DNA of 64,000 nt, from NCBI GenBank assembly GCA_014084085.1, contig NPFB01000089.1:17652-81651 (forward strand). The letters run 5' to 3'. The notes beneath the pieces are model-generated. The model worked only from the letters and a program-made list of their open reading frames with translations, was not told the DNA's origin and ran no database searches. A program made the position numbers and the translations under genes. Source of the DNA: Hondaea fermentalgiana (lineage: Eukaryota > Sar > Bigyra > Thraustochytrida > Thraustochytriidae). Within the stretch, counting starts at the first letter, position 1; the number at the start of each line of letters is the position of its first letter. Shown piece by piece: positions 21,573 to 30,344 of the stretch.

Positions 21573-21937
21573 CTTCTCCACCAACAAAACGAGGAAGACG
21601 AAGACGAAGAAGAAGTGCAGAAAGAGTAAAGAAAAAAAATTGTCCGGCTGGCTGGAGACGGCCTTCCTCCCTCCCTCCCTCCCTCCCTCCCTTCCACGCG
21701 CCCTCGCTCTCTGCTCGCGGGCTGCCGTGCGGACCAGGCAGCCCTGTCTGCGCGCGCGCGCGGTCTGAGCGCGTGCGCGTACGAGGACACGCGCGCACGA
21801 GGCCACGCGAGGCGAGAAGGCGCGAAAAAGTCGAAGAAGAAGCGGGGAAGACCTCGTCGATTCGAATCGACCTCGCGGCCACGCACGCTCGCGCGCGCGC
21901 TCGCTCGCTCGCTCGCGACCCCGGCGCGCGCGGCGGG

Positions 21938-22037
21938 NNNNNNNNNNNNNNNNNNNNNNNNNNNNNNNNNNNNNNNNNNNNNNNNNNNNNNNNNNNNNNN
22001 NNNNNNNNNNNNNNNNNNNNNNNNNNNNNNNNNNNNN
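21938..22037. other. Assembly gap of exactly 100 N
   Basis: One hundred N flanked on both sides by CG-rich simple sequence (GCTCGCTCGC on the left). Confidence 0.98.
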
Positions 22038-23616
22038 GCGGCGAAGGAGCGCGGGCGGCGAAGGGCGCGGGCCGGGCGGTGTGTGCGCCGGGTGCAGCGG
22101 CGCCTGCTGAGACTCCCTCGCGTTGCGGCTTTGTTTTTTTTGTTTTGGGGGGCGCGCGACCGTAGCTTGCTTTTCGCTGCTCACGATGCTGGGATTAGTA
22201 GGCCTATAGAAAAGGCTAGGAAGAAACAGGAGCCGCGCGTTCACGGGCGTCGCGCTTTCGTGGCGAGAGAGAGAGAGAGGAGAGAAAAGAAAGAAGCAGC
22301 GACGACCAGCCTAGTAAAGAAGCGAGGAGCGTCGTCGCGCCGCCTTCTTTTCAAGGGTGGAATCGCGCACGCGCGAAGAGCGAAGAGCAACAGCTCCGCA
22401 GCACAAGCAGCAGCTCAAGCAGCAGCGGAGGGCGCGTTCTTGAAGCCGAGGAGTGAACGGATGAGTTCGCAGGCGAGCGAGGCGAGGACGAGTATACCTA
22501 TACGTACATTGATGATGATGGAGGACGAGCTGCTCACTGGCTGAGCTGGCTGCAGCTGCCAGCCGGCCGCGAAGAGGTATTTTTGAGCAGCGAAGAAGCA
22601 AGCCCTCCCTGCGAGCGTAAACAGTCGCATTCGTTGGCAGGGGACGGAAACGGGCACAAGGTGCTGGTGCTGGTCTTGCTGCTGGTCTTGCACTGCTGGA
22701 GGTCAGGCTGTCATCAGCCTGTGCGTGCAATGGGACCGACAGCGACAGCGACAGCGACAACGAGACGGCGACCTGCAGGCGGCAGGTAGGTGGGCCAGGA
22801 AACGAGGAGGTCGGACGGCGGCCAGGCTGTGCTTGGTCGCGACTGAGGCTTGGCGTGCTTCGGTGTGGCTCGGCTTGACCTGGCCGACTGGCGATGGCAA
22901 CTGGCGCGTGGATGACGGCGCACGAGGAGTCGAAGACGTCATGCGGCGGGAACAAAGAGAATAGCCCCGTCCGCCGCGCACTTTCTTTCGGCCAGGCCAT
23001 GGGCCGCGCGCGAGATGCAGCGAGACAGAACAAGACACAGGACAAGGCAAGACAAGCACCGTCGTTATTTTTTGGGGCTTGCTTTGGTTTGCTTCTTGGC
23101 GTCTTCGTCACAGAGAACTCGTGGCAGATACGTACGCGTGCAGGAGCTTCGTACGAGTTGTGTTTGATGATGACAGCGGTGGCGGTTGCGGCCGTACGCG
23201 CAGTGCGACCTAGGTCCACTTCAAGTCTCTCGCTTCACAACTCATTGTCAGTGGTCCCTGCCACCTCTGATCTTCCTTTCTCTCTCCCACCAGTGAAGCG
23301 CTTCTCTAGCTTCCACTGCGACTTTCGTGGCCCGTGAATTTCATCGCCCACTGTACAAATGCAGACTGTCTCTACTGACGTTGTTTACCGAAACAAGAAC
23401 CTGACCGCCCGTCTCTACGCATCATGAACAAGACCTCTAAAAAAAAATAGAAATAAAAATCCCATCTCATTAAAATACCGGAAATCCGGGAAAGATCGCC
23501 TCGAACCAGTGGAACTATCGGAATTTCGGGAGATCCCTCCTTCTCCTATTTTTCCGCGCGACAGCGAGCGAGTGTTGGAGATTTTTTCTTGCTTGCCAGT
23601 GCTTGCATTCAGACCT

Positions 23617-23653
23617 GAGCAGCAGCAGCGGCAGCAGCAGCAGCAGCAGCAGG
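23617..23653 (+). repeat. (CAG)n in presumed 5' UTR of the PDZ-RGS-DENN gene
   Basis: About twelve CAG units with one CGG interruption, some 280 bases before the ATG and outside any supported frame. Confidence 0.85.
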
Positions 23654-23931
23654 CCAGCAACAGCAGCGCGGCGGCGCGGAGAAAAGGAAGAGCGGACGCG
23701 GGCCGAAGTGGCGGACCGGATAGAAAGACACATAAGTCGCAGCCGTCGGTTTGCCCTTGCAGGCAACGACGAACACAACACAACGAACCGAGCGCTGCCG
23801 GTTCGTCGCGGCCTCGCACGAACCTGCTGCTTGTGCGCAACGCCAAAGCGATTTGACAAGATCGCCTAACACGTGTCACCGCTGTCACCATTCCGCTGCC
23901 TATCTAAGACGTCGCATCGCATCAGACACAG

Positions 23932-26900
23932 ATGAAGTCTCCGTCTCCAAACGAGACACCCTCTCCAGCAGAGAGTAATGCGACCTTGCAAAGCCCCGGC
24001 TTCGCGGGCTCGCGACACGGCACAGAAGACGAAGGCGAAGACTCGGACGATTTCCAGGAAAAAAACGAAACCAGCTCTCCCAATCATAGCCTCTTCCGAA
24101 AACCTCAACGTGCAGCCAAACCTCTTTTTCATGATGAAGTCGCAGATCAGGTGCACGGCCTCGAAGATGTAAAAACGTCCACGACAGCAGTGAGGCACGT
24201 TGGAGGCGCCATGGTACTTGGAGATCCTGTAGCCGTCTCGTTCGAGGAAGTCGTCCGGCTAGGAGCGCAGCGTCCATGCATTCCCGTGCAGGAAGAGGAC
24301 TTTGATCCTCTCGCCACTTCATCGATGGACAACGCCAAGGGCGATGTTGCCGCAAACCCGGGCCAGCTCGGGAAACCCTCCAGCGCCGAAGGAAACGTTA
24401 TTGGCATTCCGATCGAGCGAGAAAAATGGTGCCGTCCCGCCGGCAGCGCGTATCGCTTGCCGCTTGTTCAAGGAAACCAAAGGCGACACATCCTCTACGA
24501 CGTTTACTTTTCGGGAAGGTCAATCGGTCTGACGCTCTCGAACAAAGATCATACCTTTGTTCAAGCTCTCACGGGTGTCGCTGCCTTCAAGCTTGGCATT
24601 ATAGCCAAGGGAGACATCATCCTCAGCGCATCCTGCGAAGATCGCTGGATACGCTGCAACGAGTCACTCAATGAACTCACGGACTTTATTCGGGACAGCA
24701 AGCGTCCCATCGTACTTCGCTTTTGGCGAAGACCCGAACCTCTGCAGCTTGGATCAGTTCTCATTTCCAACGGCCCACTCGAGGTCTTTCTCAACTTCGT
24801 CAATCGGTACCTCGACTCACCAAATTACAGAGAGGTCTCGCGCAACGAGCGCGCCCTCGAGCAAGAGCTTCGCGAGGAGGCCCATGCATCTCAAGCACGC
24901 GGCGAGTTCAACGCCCTTGTAGGGAGCGTCCATGCCGACGACCTCGGTCGTGTCGGCGGCACCATGAGCGACAATGACGACGACGAGGTCGCGACGCTTT
25001 CGGGCAACGATGACGATGCCGACAGCCTTGACGGCGCCAACGCTCGCCATCATGGTGCAAGAGCTGCACATGCCTCACATGCCGCCGGTCGCGAGTCCTC
25101 ACGCAAGTACATCAACACCGCAGTGGCGCAAATCATGTTTCTTGTCGAGGTCGTCAAGATTCGTCAGCGCATTAAAACTGGGACGCATCGGTACAATCAG
25201 GCCACGGTCGAAAGCTCCATTCGAAAAGGCATTGCTGCCAAATACCTTATGCCAGGCAAGCAGTCGGATTTCTCAATCAGGGACTTTCTTCGTAAGGACC
25301 GTGCCGCCGCGAGCGCGCGCAAAGAAGTTCTGCGCTCGGGATCGATTGAAGCGCTCGAACTTCTCTTTGATCACGTCCAAGACCTTGTCCGCAACGATAC
25401 CTTCGCCTTATTTCTCCATGAAAAAGACGTCGAAATCGCCCTGGACAAGCTTGGCGAAAAGAATGGCTGGAAGCTGCGCGTATTCTCGCGTCTTGTTCGC
25501 CAGATTGTACCTTTAGAACTCATACTCGAAAGACGGAAGGCCTGTGCCGCCTTCCTGCTCTATCTGCTTGGCCTCGAGCCTTCCAAAGAAAGCACACAGG
25601 CCGCCACTTCACTTTCGATTTGGAGCACTGCTCGTTTCTGCCCATCGCTCTTTCATGAAAGCTTTGTACCTGTGGCGCGACGCGAACGGGCCTTTGACGA
25701 AGCCTCGCAATCTGTCGACTTTTCTGTGCTACATGATCGCCTTTTGGTACTTTGCAAGGATTTTCACCGTCAATTTGTGCATCACAAGCTGGGCAGGCTT
25801 GTGTGGGATGCTTTCAATGCAGCTGCCAAGACGGATGGCAATGAAGCCTTACTTGACAATCACATGCCGCGTCTTTCTGCAATTTTGCAGGAAGCCAACT
25901 TGCCAGACTACCTCAATACGCATCGAGCCGTCGCGCCTCTTCCTTTGGCGAGCTCGTCGTCATCCTCACTGGACGATCCTTCGAGGGGAGACTTCCTCCG
26001 CAATATTCTTCTCTTCGATGCTCCCGTGGACAAAGCAGACCCAATCGTCTTCTCGGCAGTGCCGGGTGAGTCCGCGCCACCACAGATTGAGCGTTTCTTC
26101 CTGCCTCATCGTCTTGGAGGAATGCTTCATGACGGCGTTGGCGAAGACGATCCGAATCAGTATCCGCTCTTATTCAACTTTGTCATGGGCTCGGGGCTCG
26201 TGGGCAGCAGTCTATCCTTCAGACACGTGAACGGCCGCTACACTGGTGTCTGCATCACGAGCGAGCGCCGAGACTTCTTTCTGCATCGGAAACTTCTGCA
26301 ACGCGTCGCTGCTGATCATCGTCCTGCTATGGAAAGTGAGCTCACAGAGGGTACTGACGGTGGCGGCATGAGCGCACTCGGCCCAAAGGTGCGCGCCACA
26401 CTCAATGACGCTCTTTCACAGGAGCACGCCGCTGCTATTCAAGCCCATGACCAGATGCCGAGCTTGAGTGATTCCCTCGACTTTGGTCTTCTCTTTGAAA
26501 TCTTCTCGTACGAAGACATTATCAGACTCTTTGAGTGCTGCCTGCTCGAGCGTAAGATGCTCTTTGTGGCCAAACGATACACGGCGCTGACAAACGTTGC
26601 CGAAGTCTTGCGCGAGCTCCTACAGCCTCTACAATGGAGCCATGTCTATGCGCCCGTGCTTCCGCGCAAGATGCTCGATCATCTGCAGTGCCCCACGCCC
26701 TTTATGATTGGAATCCACACCGACTATGCCTTCAAAAAGGACTTTCCTTTTGTTCTAGATGCCGTCGTGGTCAACCTGGACCATGGGACCATTCAAATGC
26801 CATCCATGACGGCGCGAGGCGGTGGCGACGCTCTCGCTGCATATGATGACGACGAGACATTGGGGCGCCACTTGCAACTCCCACAGGAGCTGCGGGCTCA

Positions 26901-27234
26901 CCTTCTACAGGACCTGCGGAGGCTCACACAACCTCGCTATGAAGCTTGCGACAGCTTGGCTGAGCCCTCGTCTTCACCTGCGAGCAAGCAAATCATCCCA
27001 GCCGCCAAGGTCCGCGAGTCTTTCGGAGTAGTTGTCGCCAAGCTTCTTGAACAGGTTGTACCCCACTGCGTTCCGCTCAATTTCAGCAAATCTGATTCCC
27101 TCATCATCTTCAATGAAATGCGCTTTCTCGATGCCGTCAACCCGGCGCACCGGACCTTTTACGCTGCGCTTTTGCGAACGCAGGCTTTTTCTACTTATGC
27201 TTCGTCTTTTCTCAATCATTTGCAGCACGAGTGA
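23932..27234 (+). CDS. PDZ-RGS-DENN multidomain protein
   Basis: An 1100-residue protein. Residues 1-~60 are Ser/acidic. About 184-265 form a PDZ-like fold (YDVYFSGRSIGLTLSNKDHT, then KGDIILS). About 390-505 resemble an RGS domain: the helix IRKGIAAKYLMPGKQSDFSI and the segment LLFDHVQDLVRNDTFALFL match the conserved FDxAQ...DSF..F pattern. The C-terminal half is a tripartite DENN module: uDENN ~720-795 (FFLPHRLGGML), central DENN ~850-960 (DFGLLFEIFSYEDI... with CPTPFMIGIHTDYAF) and dDENN to ~1095. DENN proteins are Rab GDP-GTP exchange factors and RGS domains accelerate Galpha GTP hydrolysis, so the protein may connect receptor signalling to vesicle traffic. The DENN call is strong, PDZ good, RGS moderate. 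Confidence 0.85.
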   Translation: MKSPSPNETPSPAESNATLQSPGFAGSRHGTEDEGEDSDDFQEKNETSSPNHSLFRKPQRAAKPLFHDEVADQVHGLEDVKTSTTAVRHVGGAMVLGDPVAVSFEEVVRLGAQRPCIPVQEEDFDPLATSSMDNAKGDVAANPGQLGKPSSAEGNVIGIPIEREKWCRPAGSAYRLPLVQGNQRRHILYDVYFSGRSIGLTLSNKDHTFVQALTGVAAFKLGIIAKGDIILSASCEDRWIRCNESLNELTDFIRDSKRPIVLRFWRRPEPLQLGSVLISNGPLEVFLNFVNRYLDSPNYREVSRNERALEQELREEAHASQARGEFNALVGSVHADDLGRVGGTMSDNDDDEVATLSGNDDDADSLDGANARHHGARAAHASHAAGRESSRKYINTAVAQIMFLVEVVKIRQRIKTGTHRYNQATVESSIRKGIAAKYLMPGKQSDFSIRDFLRKDRAAASARKEVLRSGSIEALELLFDHVQDLVRNDTFALFLHEKDVEIALDKLGEKNGWKLRVFSRLVRQIVPLELILERRKACAAFLLYLLGLEPSKESTQAATSLSIWSTARFCPSLFHESFVPVARRERAFDEASQSVDFSVLHDRLLVLCKDFHRQFVHHKLGRLVWDAFNAAAKTDGNEALLDNHMPRLSAILQEANLPDYLNTHRAVAPLPLASSSSSSLDDPSRGDFLRNILLFDAPVDKADPIVFSAVPGESAPPQIERFFLPHRLGGMLHDGVGEDDPNQYPLLFNFVMGSGLVGSSLSFRHVNGRYTGVCITSERRDFFLHRKLLQRVAADHRPAMESELTEGTDGGGMSALGPKVRATLNDALSQEHAAAIQAHDQMPSLSDSLDFGLLFEIFSYEDIIRLFECCLLERKMLFVAKRYTALTNVAEVLRELLQPLQWSHVYAPVLPRKMLDHLQCPTPFMIGIHTDYAFKKDFPFVLDAVVVNLDHGTIQMPSMTARGGGDALAAYDDDETLGRHLQLPQELRAHLLQDLRRLTQPRYEACDSLAEPSSSPASKQIIPAAKVRESFGVVVAKLLEQVVPHCVPLNFSKSDSLIIFNEMRFLDAVNPAHRTFYAALLRTQAFSTYASSFLNHLQHE

Positions 27235-27399
27235 ATCACTGGGAGAAGATAAAGAGAAGTGGGAGAAGAATAATGCATGCATCTACGGGAAAATGGCAGG
27301 TGTCAATCGAGCAAAGGAACATAACAACACAATTGGATGTGAGAGGGATCAGATATTATATTTTTAATGTGCCTTCTACCAGGCATTACATTACAACGT

Positions 27400-29922
27400 T
27401 TAGTAGTCCTCTTCCTCCACTGCTTCCTTTTGCAGGAGGTCTTGCGTCTCTTCTGAAGGCATCCACTTGTGAAAAGCGCCCAGTGCCGCCAATGCTTCGC
27501 TGCCAAGGCTACCAGCTTGCTCACGTGTCAAGCGCTCGCAGAGGAGGTGCCCAGGACCACCGAATGAGTTTGTCACCGGAACGAGCGCGTCAAGCAATGC
27601 TTCGACCTCGCGCGCAAGGCTCTCATCCACGTCGCCAATGACCAAGAGTCGCGCAGCGCTCACCAGCAAGTCTCCTGCTTCATGACGTAGCGAATTGAGC
27701 CGACCTGTCGCGAGAAAGTGCGCATCCGCTGCAGCTCTCCCGTTACTTGTGGAAAGAAGCATTACGGGATGACGCATGACGCGCACAAGACGTCGGCAGA
27801 GCGAAGGCTGCTGGGAGGCTGCGCGAACGAGCTGCTGCTCGCTAAGTGCCCGCACAAGTGTCGAAAAATGTGGCACCACACAGGTCGGAAGCGATCCATC
27901 GAGAAGCGCTCCCAAAACCACGAGACCTCGGCCCGTCGCGGTCCAGCGAGCGTCCGTCGCGAGGCTTCGGGAACCGTCTGCCCCCTCGATGTGAGGCAGA
28001 ATAAGCGTCAAATATGCATCCGGATCAACATAGCGCCCCGTGAGTTCTGCACACTCGGCGATGCGCTCCTGAATCTCCGCATCCACGGCGAATCGATAAT
28101 ACGTGTCAATGATCCCGTTCAGCTCCATGGTCACGTGCTCCTCCATGTAGACGAGCATCGTACGCAAGAGACCTACTGCGTGCCCGCGTGTCGTTGCCTT
28201 CCAGTCCTGCAACTCCCGGAGTACGGTGTGCAGGAAGCGACGGCAGTGCTGACGCACGTACATGCGCGTGCCAAGTCTCGGCCGTGACTTCCACGGCGAT
28301 GGCAATGGTTTGTTGTAATTGGCGCGACCTTGCGCGCCGTCAACACCGTACTGCCGTTTTTCTATAATTTCATCGTGATGTTCCTCCTCGTACTGTCTGC
28401 CCAGTTCCTCGAGGGTCTCTAGAGCCGCGTTTTGGGCAGGTTCGAAGCTATCAGATAGGGCACTCAATAGAAATGGCAAGAGGCGTACTGCATGGTCCCA
28501 GCGATCCAAAAGGCCTGTGAGCCAGTTACCGAGCACCTTGTACAGCTCGAGACGAACCGTTGCGTTTTCGTCGGTGACAAGATGGCCAAGGTAGTTAAGG
28601 CGGGTTTCACCTTGATAAAATGCGCAGATCGGAATCACATTGTCCTCGCGGAACCCCATGAGATCCACGATGGCGTCCGTCCCGCCTCCTTTGCATTTAT
28701 TCCGGTACGGGCAAGCCACAAGCGCCCCAATGCAGCGAATAGCCGCAATCTTTACGGCCGAGCGACGGTGGCGCAAAGCCGGCATCAGCGAACGCACGAG
28801 TGCCGTGCAATAGTGGTGCATCGTGTTTTCGAACGCACGCTCCTGCGCGATTTCTTGCAGCATTCGCATACCCTCAATACGAAGCGCAGGGAAAGGATCC
28901 ACTGCGCATGCATGAAAGAACATGACCGTGTCATGAAAATATGGACCCAGCATAGAGTGCAGTCCGCGTCTCGTAAAGGAGCGTACCAGCGTCGCAAGCA
29001 TCGTACAGAGGAGCAAGCGCACCTCTTCGGACGGTTCACGGACGGTGTGCCGAAGGGTCGTTCCTCCGTCCGGGAGCGGGATCGCCTTGCCGCGTTGCTT
29101 CGCCTCGTGCGCCTCGACGTCTCTCACCATCTCGTTGTTCTGCAGGTCAAAGATAAAGGTGTCCGAGTTTCGATCCATCACTGCAGGATACAGATAAGGA
29201 AGCACGGGTCCAAGATCTTCGCATCTGGCAATGAACTTGGTGAGCATGATGGCAGAGAGTTCTCTGCACTTTTCAGCAGTGTCTCCGAGTCTCCGCAGGA
29301 GGGGCTTTTGCAGTTCTGCAAAGACTTCTGACAGAACGTCATTGTCGAGCTCAGCGGGTTCTCCAGCGTCGCTCTTGTTCTCGGGGAAAAGGACGCTCAT
29401 AAGCCGCTGCGCGGCGTCGATACGTGCGCGAGGTGCATCTGCGTCGCTCAGCAGATTGATGTCTCGCTGCAAGACTCGGAGAACAAGATTCGGGTTCGCC
29501 AGTACATCAGTGGGTAGAACTGGGCTTTTCTTTTGACTTTCTTCGATGCGCCCGTCGTGTTCTTCTGCCTCTACTTCTTCTTCTTTTCCATCTTTTTCTT
29601 CATACTTTAGCTGCTGCTGCTGCTGCTGCTGCTGCTCTTTTGGCGCGTCTACTGGTGCTTCCAGCAACGATTGATGCTGTTTGCCCCGCTCGTCTTCGTC
29701 GTTACCCTTGTTGACACAGCTCGGCTTGCTCGTTGACTTCTTGGTTTTTTTGGTCTTCTTCTTTGGTTTGTCGGGTCTCATGAGCGCACGAAGCGTCTTG
29801 TCCTGCGCAAACTTTTGCTGGACCGACGACGACCTCGAGCTATTTTCCTTGTGCTGCTGCAGCTCCCGAGCATCGCTCGCGAGCAGCTCGGCCCAAGCGT
29901 CAGCTGCCTTGGACGAGGTCAT
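27400..29922 (-). CDS. DNAAF5: Dynein axonemal assembly factor 5 (HEATR2)
   Basis: An 840-residue HEAT-repeat protein close in length to human DNAAF5 (855). It acts in the cytoplasm with other DNAAFs in preassembly of axonemal dynein arms. After a charged Lys/Gln-rich N-terminus (KKKTKKTKKSTS, a poly-Gln run at ~110), HEAT repeats run from ~150 to the C-terminus. Recognisable family segments include VLQRDINLLSDADAPRAR, LGPYFHDTVMFFHACAVDPF and GTRMYVRQHCRRFLHTVL. Its presence implies motile cilia in the life cycle. The first ATG in frame (MTSSKAADAW) is taken as the start. KAP3 lies 422 bases upstream on the same strand. Confidence 0.88.
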   Translation of the reverse strand: MTSSKAADAWAELLASDARELQQHKENSSRSSSVQQKFAQDKTLRALMRPDKPKKKTKKTKKSTSKPSCVNKGNDEDERGKQHQSLLEAPVDAPKEQQQQQQQQLKYEEKDGKEEEVEAEEHDGRIEESQKKSPVLPTDVLANPNLVLRVLQRDINLLSDADAPRARIDAAQRLMSVLFPENKSDAGEPAELDNDVLSEVFAELQKPLLRRLGDTAEKCRELSAIMLTKFIARCEDLGPVLPYLYPAVMDRNSDTFIFDLQNNEMVRDVEAHEAKQRGKAIPLPDGGTTLRHTVREPSEEVRLLLCTMLATLVRSFTRRGLHSMLGPYFHDTVMFFHACAVDPFPALRIEGMRMLQEIAQERAFENTMHHYCTALVRSLMPALRHRRSAVKIAAIRCIGALVACPYRNKCKGGGTDAIVDLMGFREDNVIPICAFYQGETRLNYLGHLVTDENATVRLELYKVLGNWLTGLLDRWDHAVRLLPFLLSALSDSFEPAQNAALETLEELGRQYEEEHHDEIIEKRQYGVDGAQGRANYNKPLPSPWKSRPRLGTRMYVRQHCRRFLHTVLRELQDWKATTRGHAVGLLRTMLVYMEEHVTMELNGIIDTYYRFAVDAEIQERIAECAELTGRYVDPDAYLTLILPHIEGADGSRSLATDARWTATGRGLVVLGALLDGSLPTCVVPHFSTLVRALSEQQLVRAASQQPSLCRRLVRVMRHPVMLLSTSNGRAAADAHFLATGRLNSLRHEAGDLLVSAARLLVIGDVDESLAREVEALLDALVPVTNSFGGPGHLLCERLTREQAGSLGSEALAALGAFHKWMPSEETQDLLQKEAVEEEDY

Positions 29923-30344
29923 TCTGTTCTCACTGCCTTCTGTTTTTTTGCTTCTGCTCGTAGAGACGGCGCTGGAAAGTCGCACAGACAGATAAGAAGG
30001 AAGACTGTCGCTCTGCAGAGTCTTGCGTGCTCCGGCGTACGAGCGTCGTCGTTCCGCAGTCTCCCCTCGCGGCTCGCCCGAGACAAGTCGGAGAGAGAGA
30101 GATATGATGCGTCCTCCTGTCCCAGAAGGCCCGGCGCGGCTGATTCGAGCTCAACGTCTTTGCATTCGAGCGACGCGTCAAGGCTCACTCGAGTGTCGCG
30201 ATGTAACAAAAACAAAAGTCGTCGGACCAAATGACGACGAAAAAAGGAACAGGGAGATGAAAGTATGGCGGTCCCTCAACCAAAAGGAATGGAAATGCGT
30301 GCAACATAAGTTTGGGTTTGTCTTTCTTCCTTTCTTTCTGTTTG
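29923..30344. other. Interval between KAP3 3' end and DNAAF5 start
   Basis: No gene seen. It must hold the KAP3 3' UTR and the DNAAF5 promoter; no clear TATA or repeat stands out. Confidence 0.5.

Larger units (their letters stand above)
21573..23931. other. Long non-coding interval with an assembly gap
   Basis: No supported gene in 2.3 kb. It contains a CCCT run (21664-21692), CG-rich sequence around the gap, GA repeats (22264-22285), a GACAGC repeat (22737-22760), T- and A-rich stretches near 23440-23465 and a CAG repeat (23617-23653) in the presumed 5' UTR of the DENN gene. Missing sequence in the gap could hide an exon. Confidence 0.55.

Noticed and set aside
22311..23219. Reverse 302-codon frame in the long intergenic interval
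   Set aside because: Contains SLSLSLSLSV-type runs from the GACAGC repeat and no family-like sequence; likely chance.
23617..23653. CAG repeat as part of a coding poly-Gln at the start of the DENN protein
   Set aside because: The frame through it is not joined to the DENN frame without stops, and the DENN ATG lies ~280 bases later.
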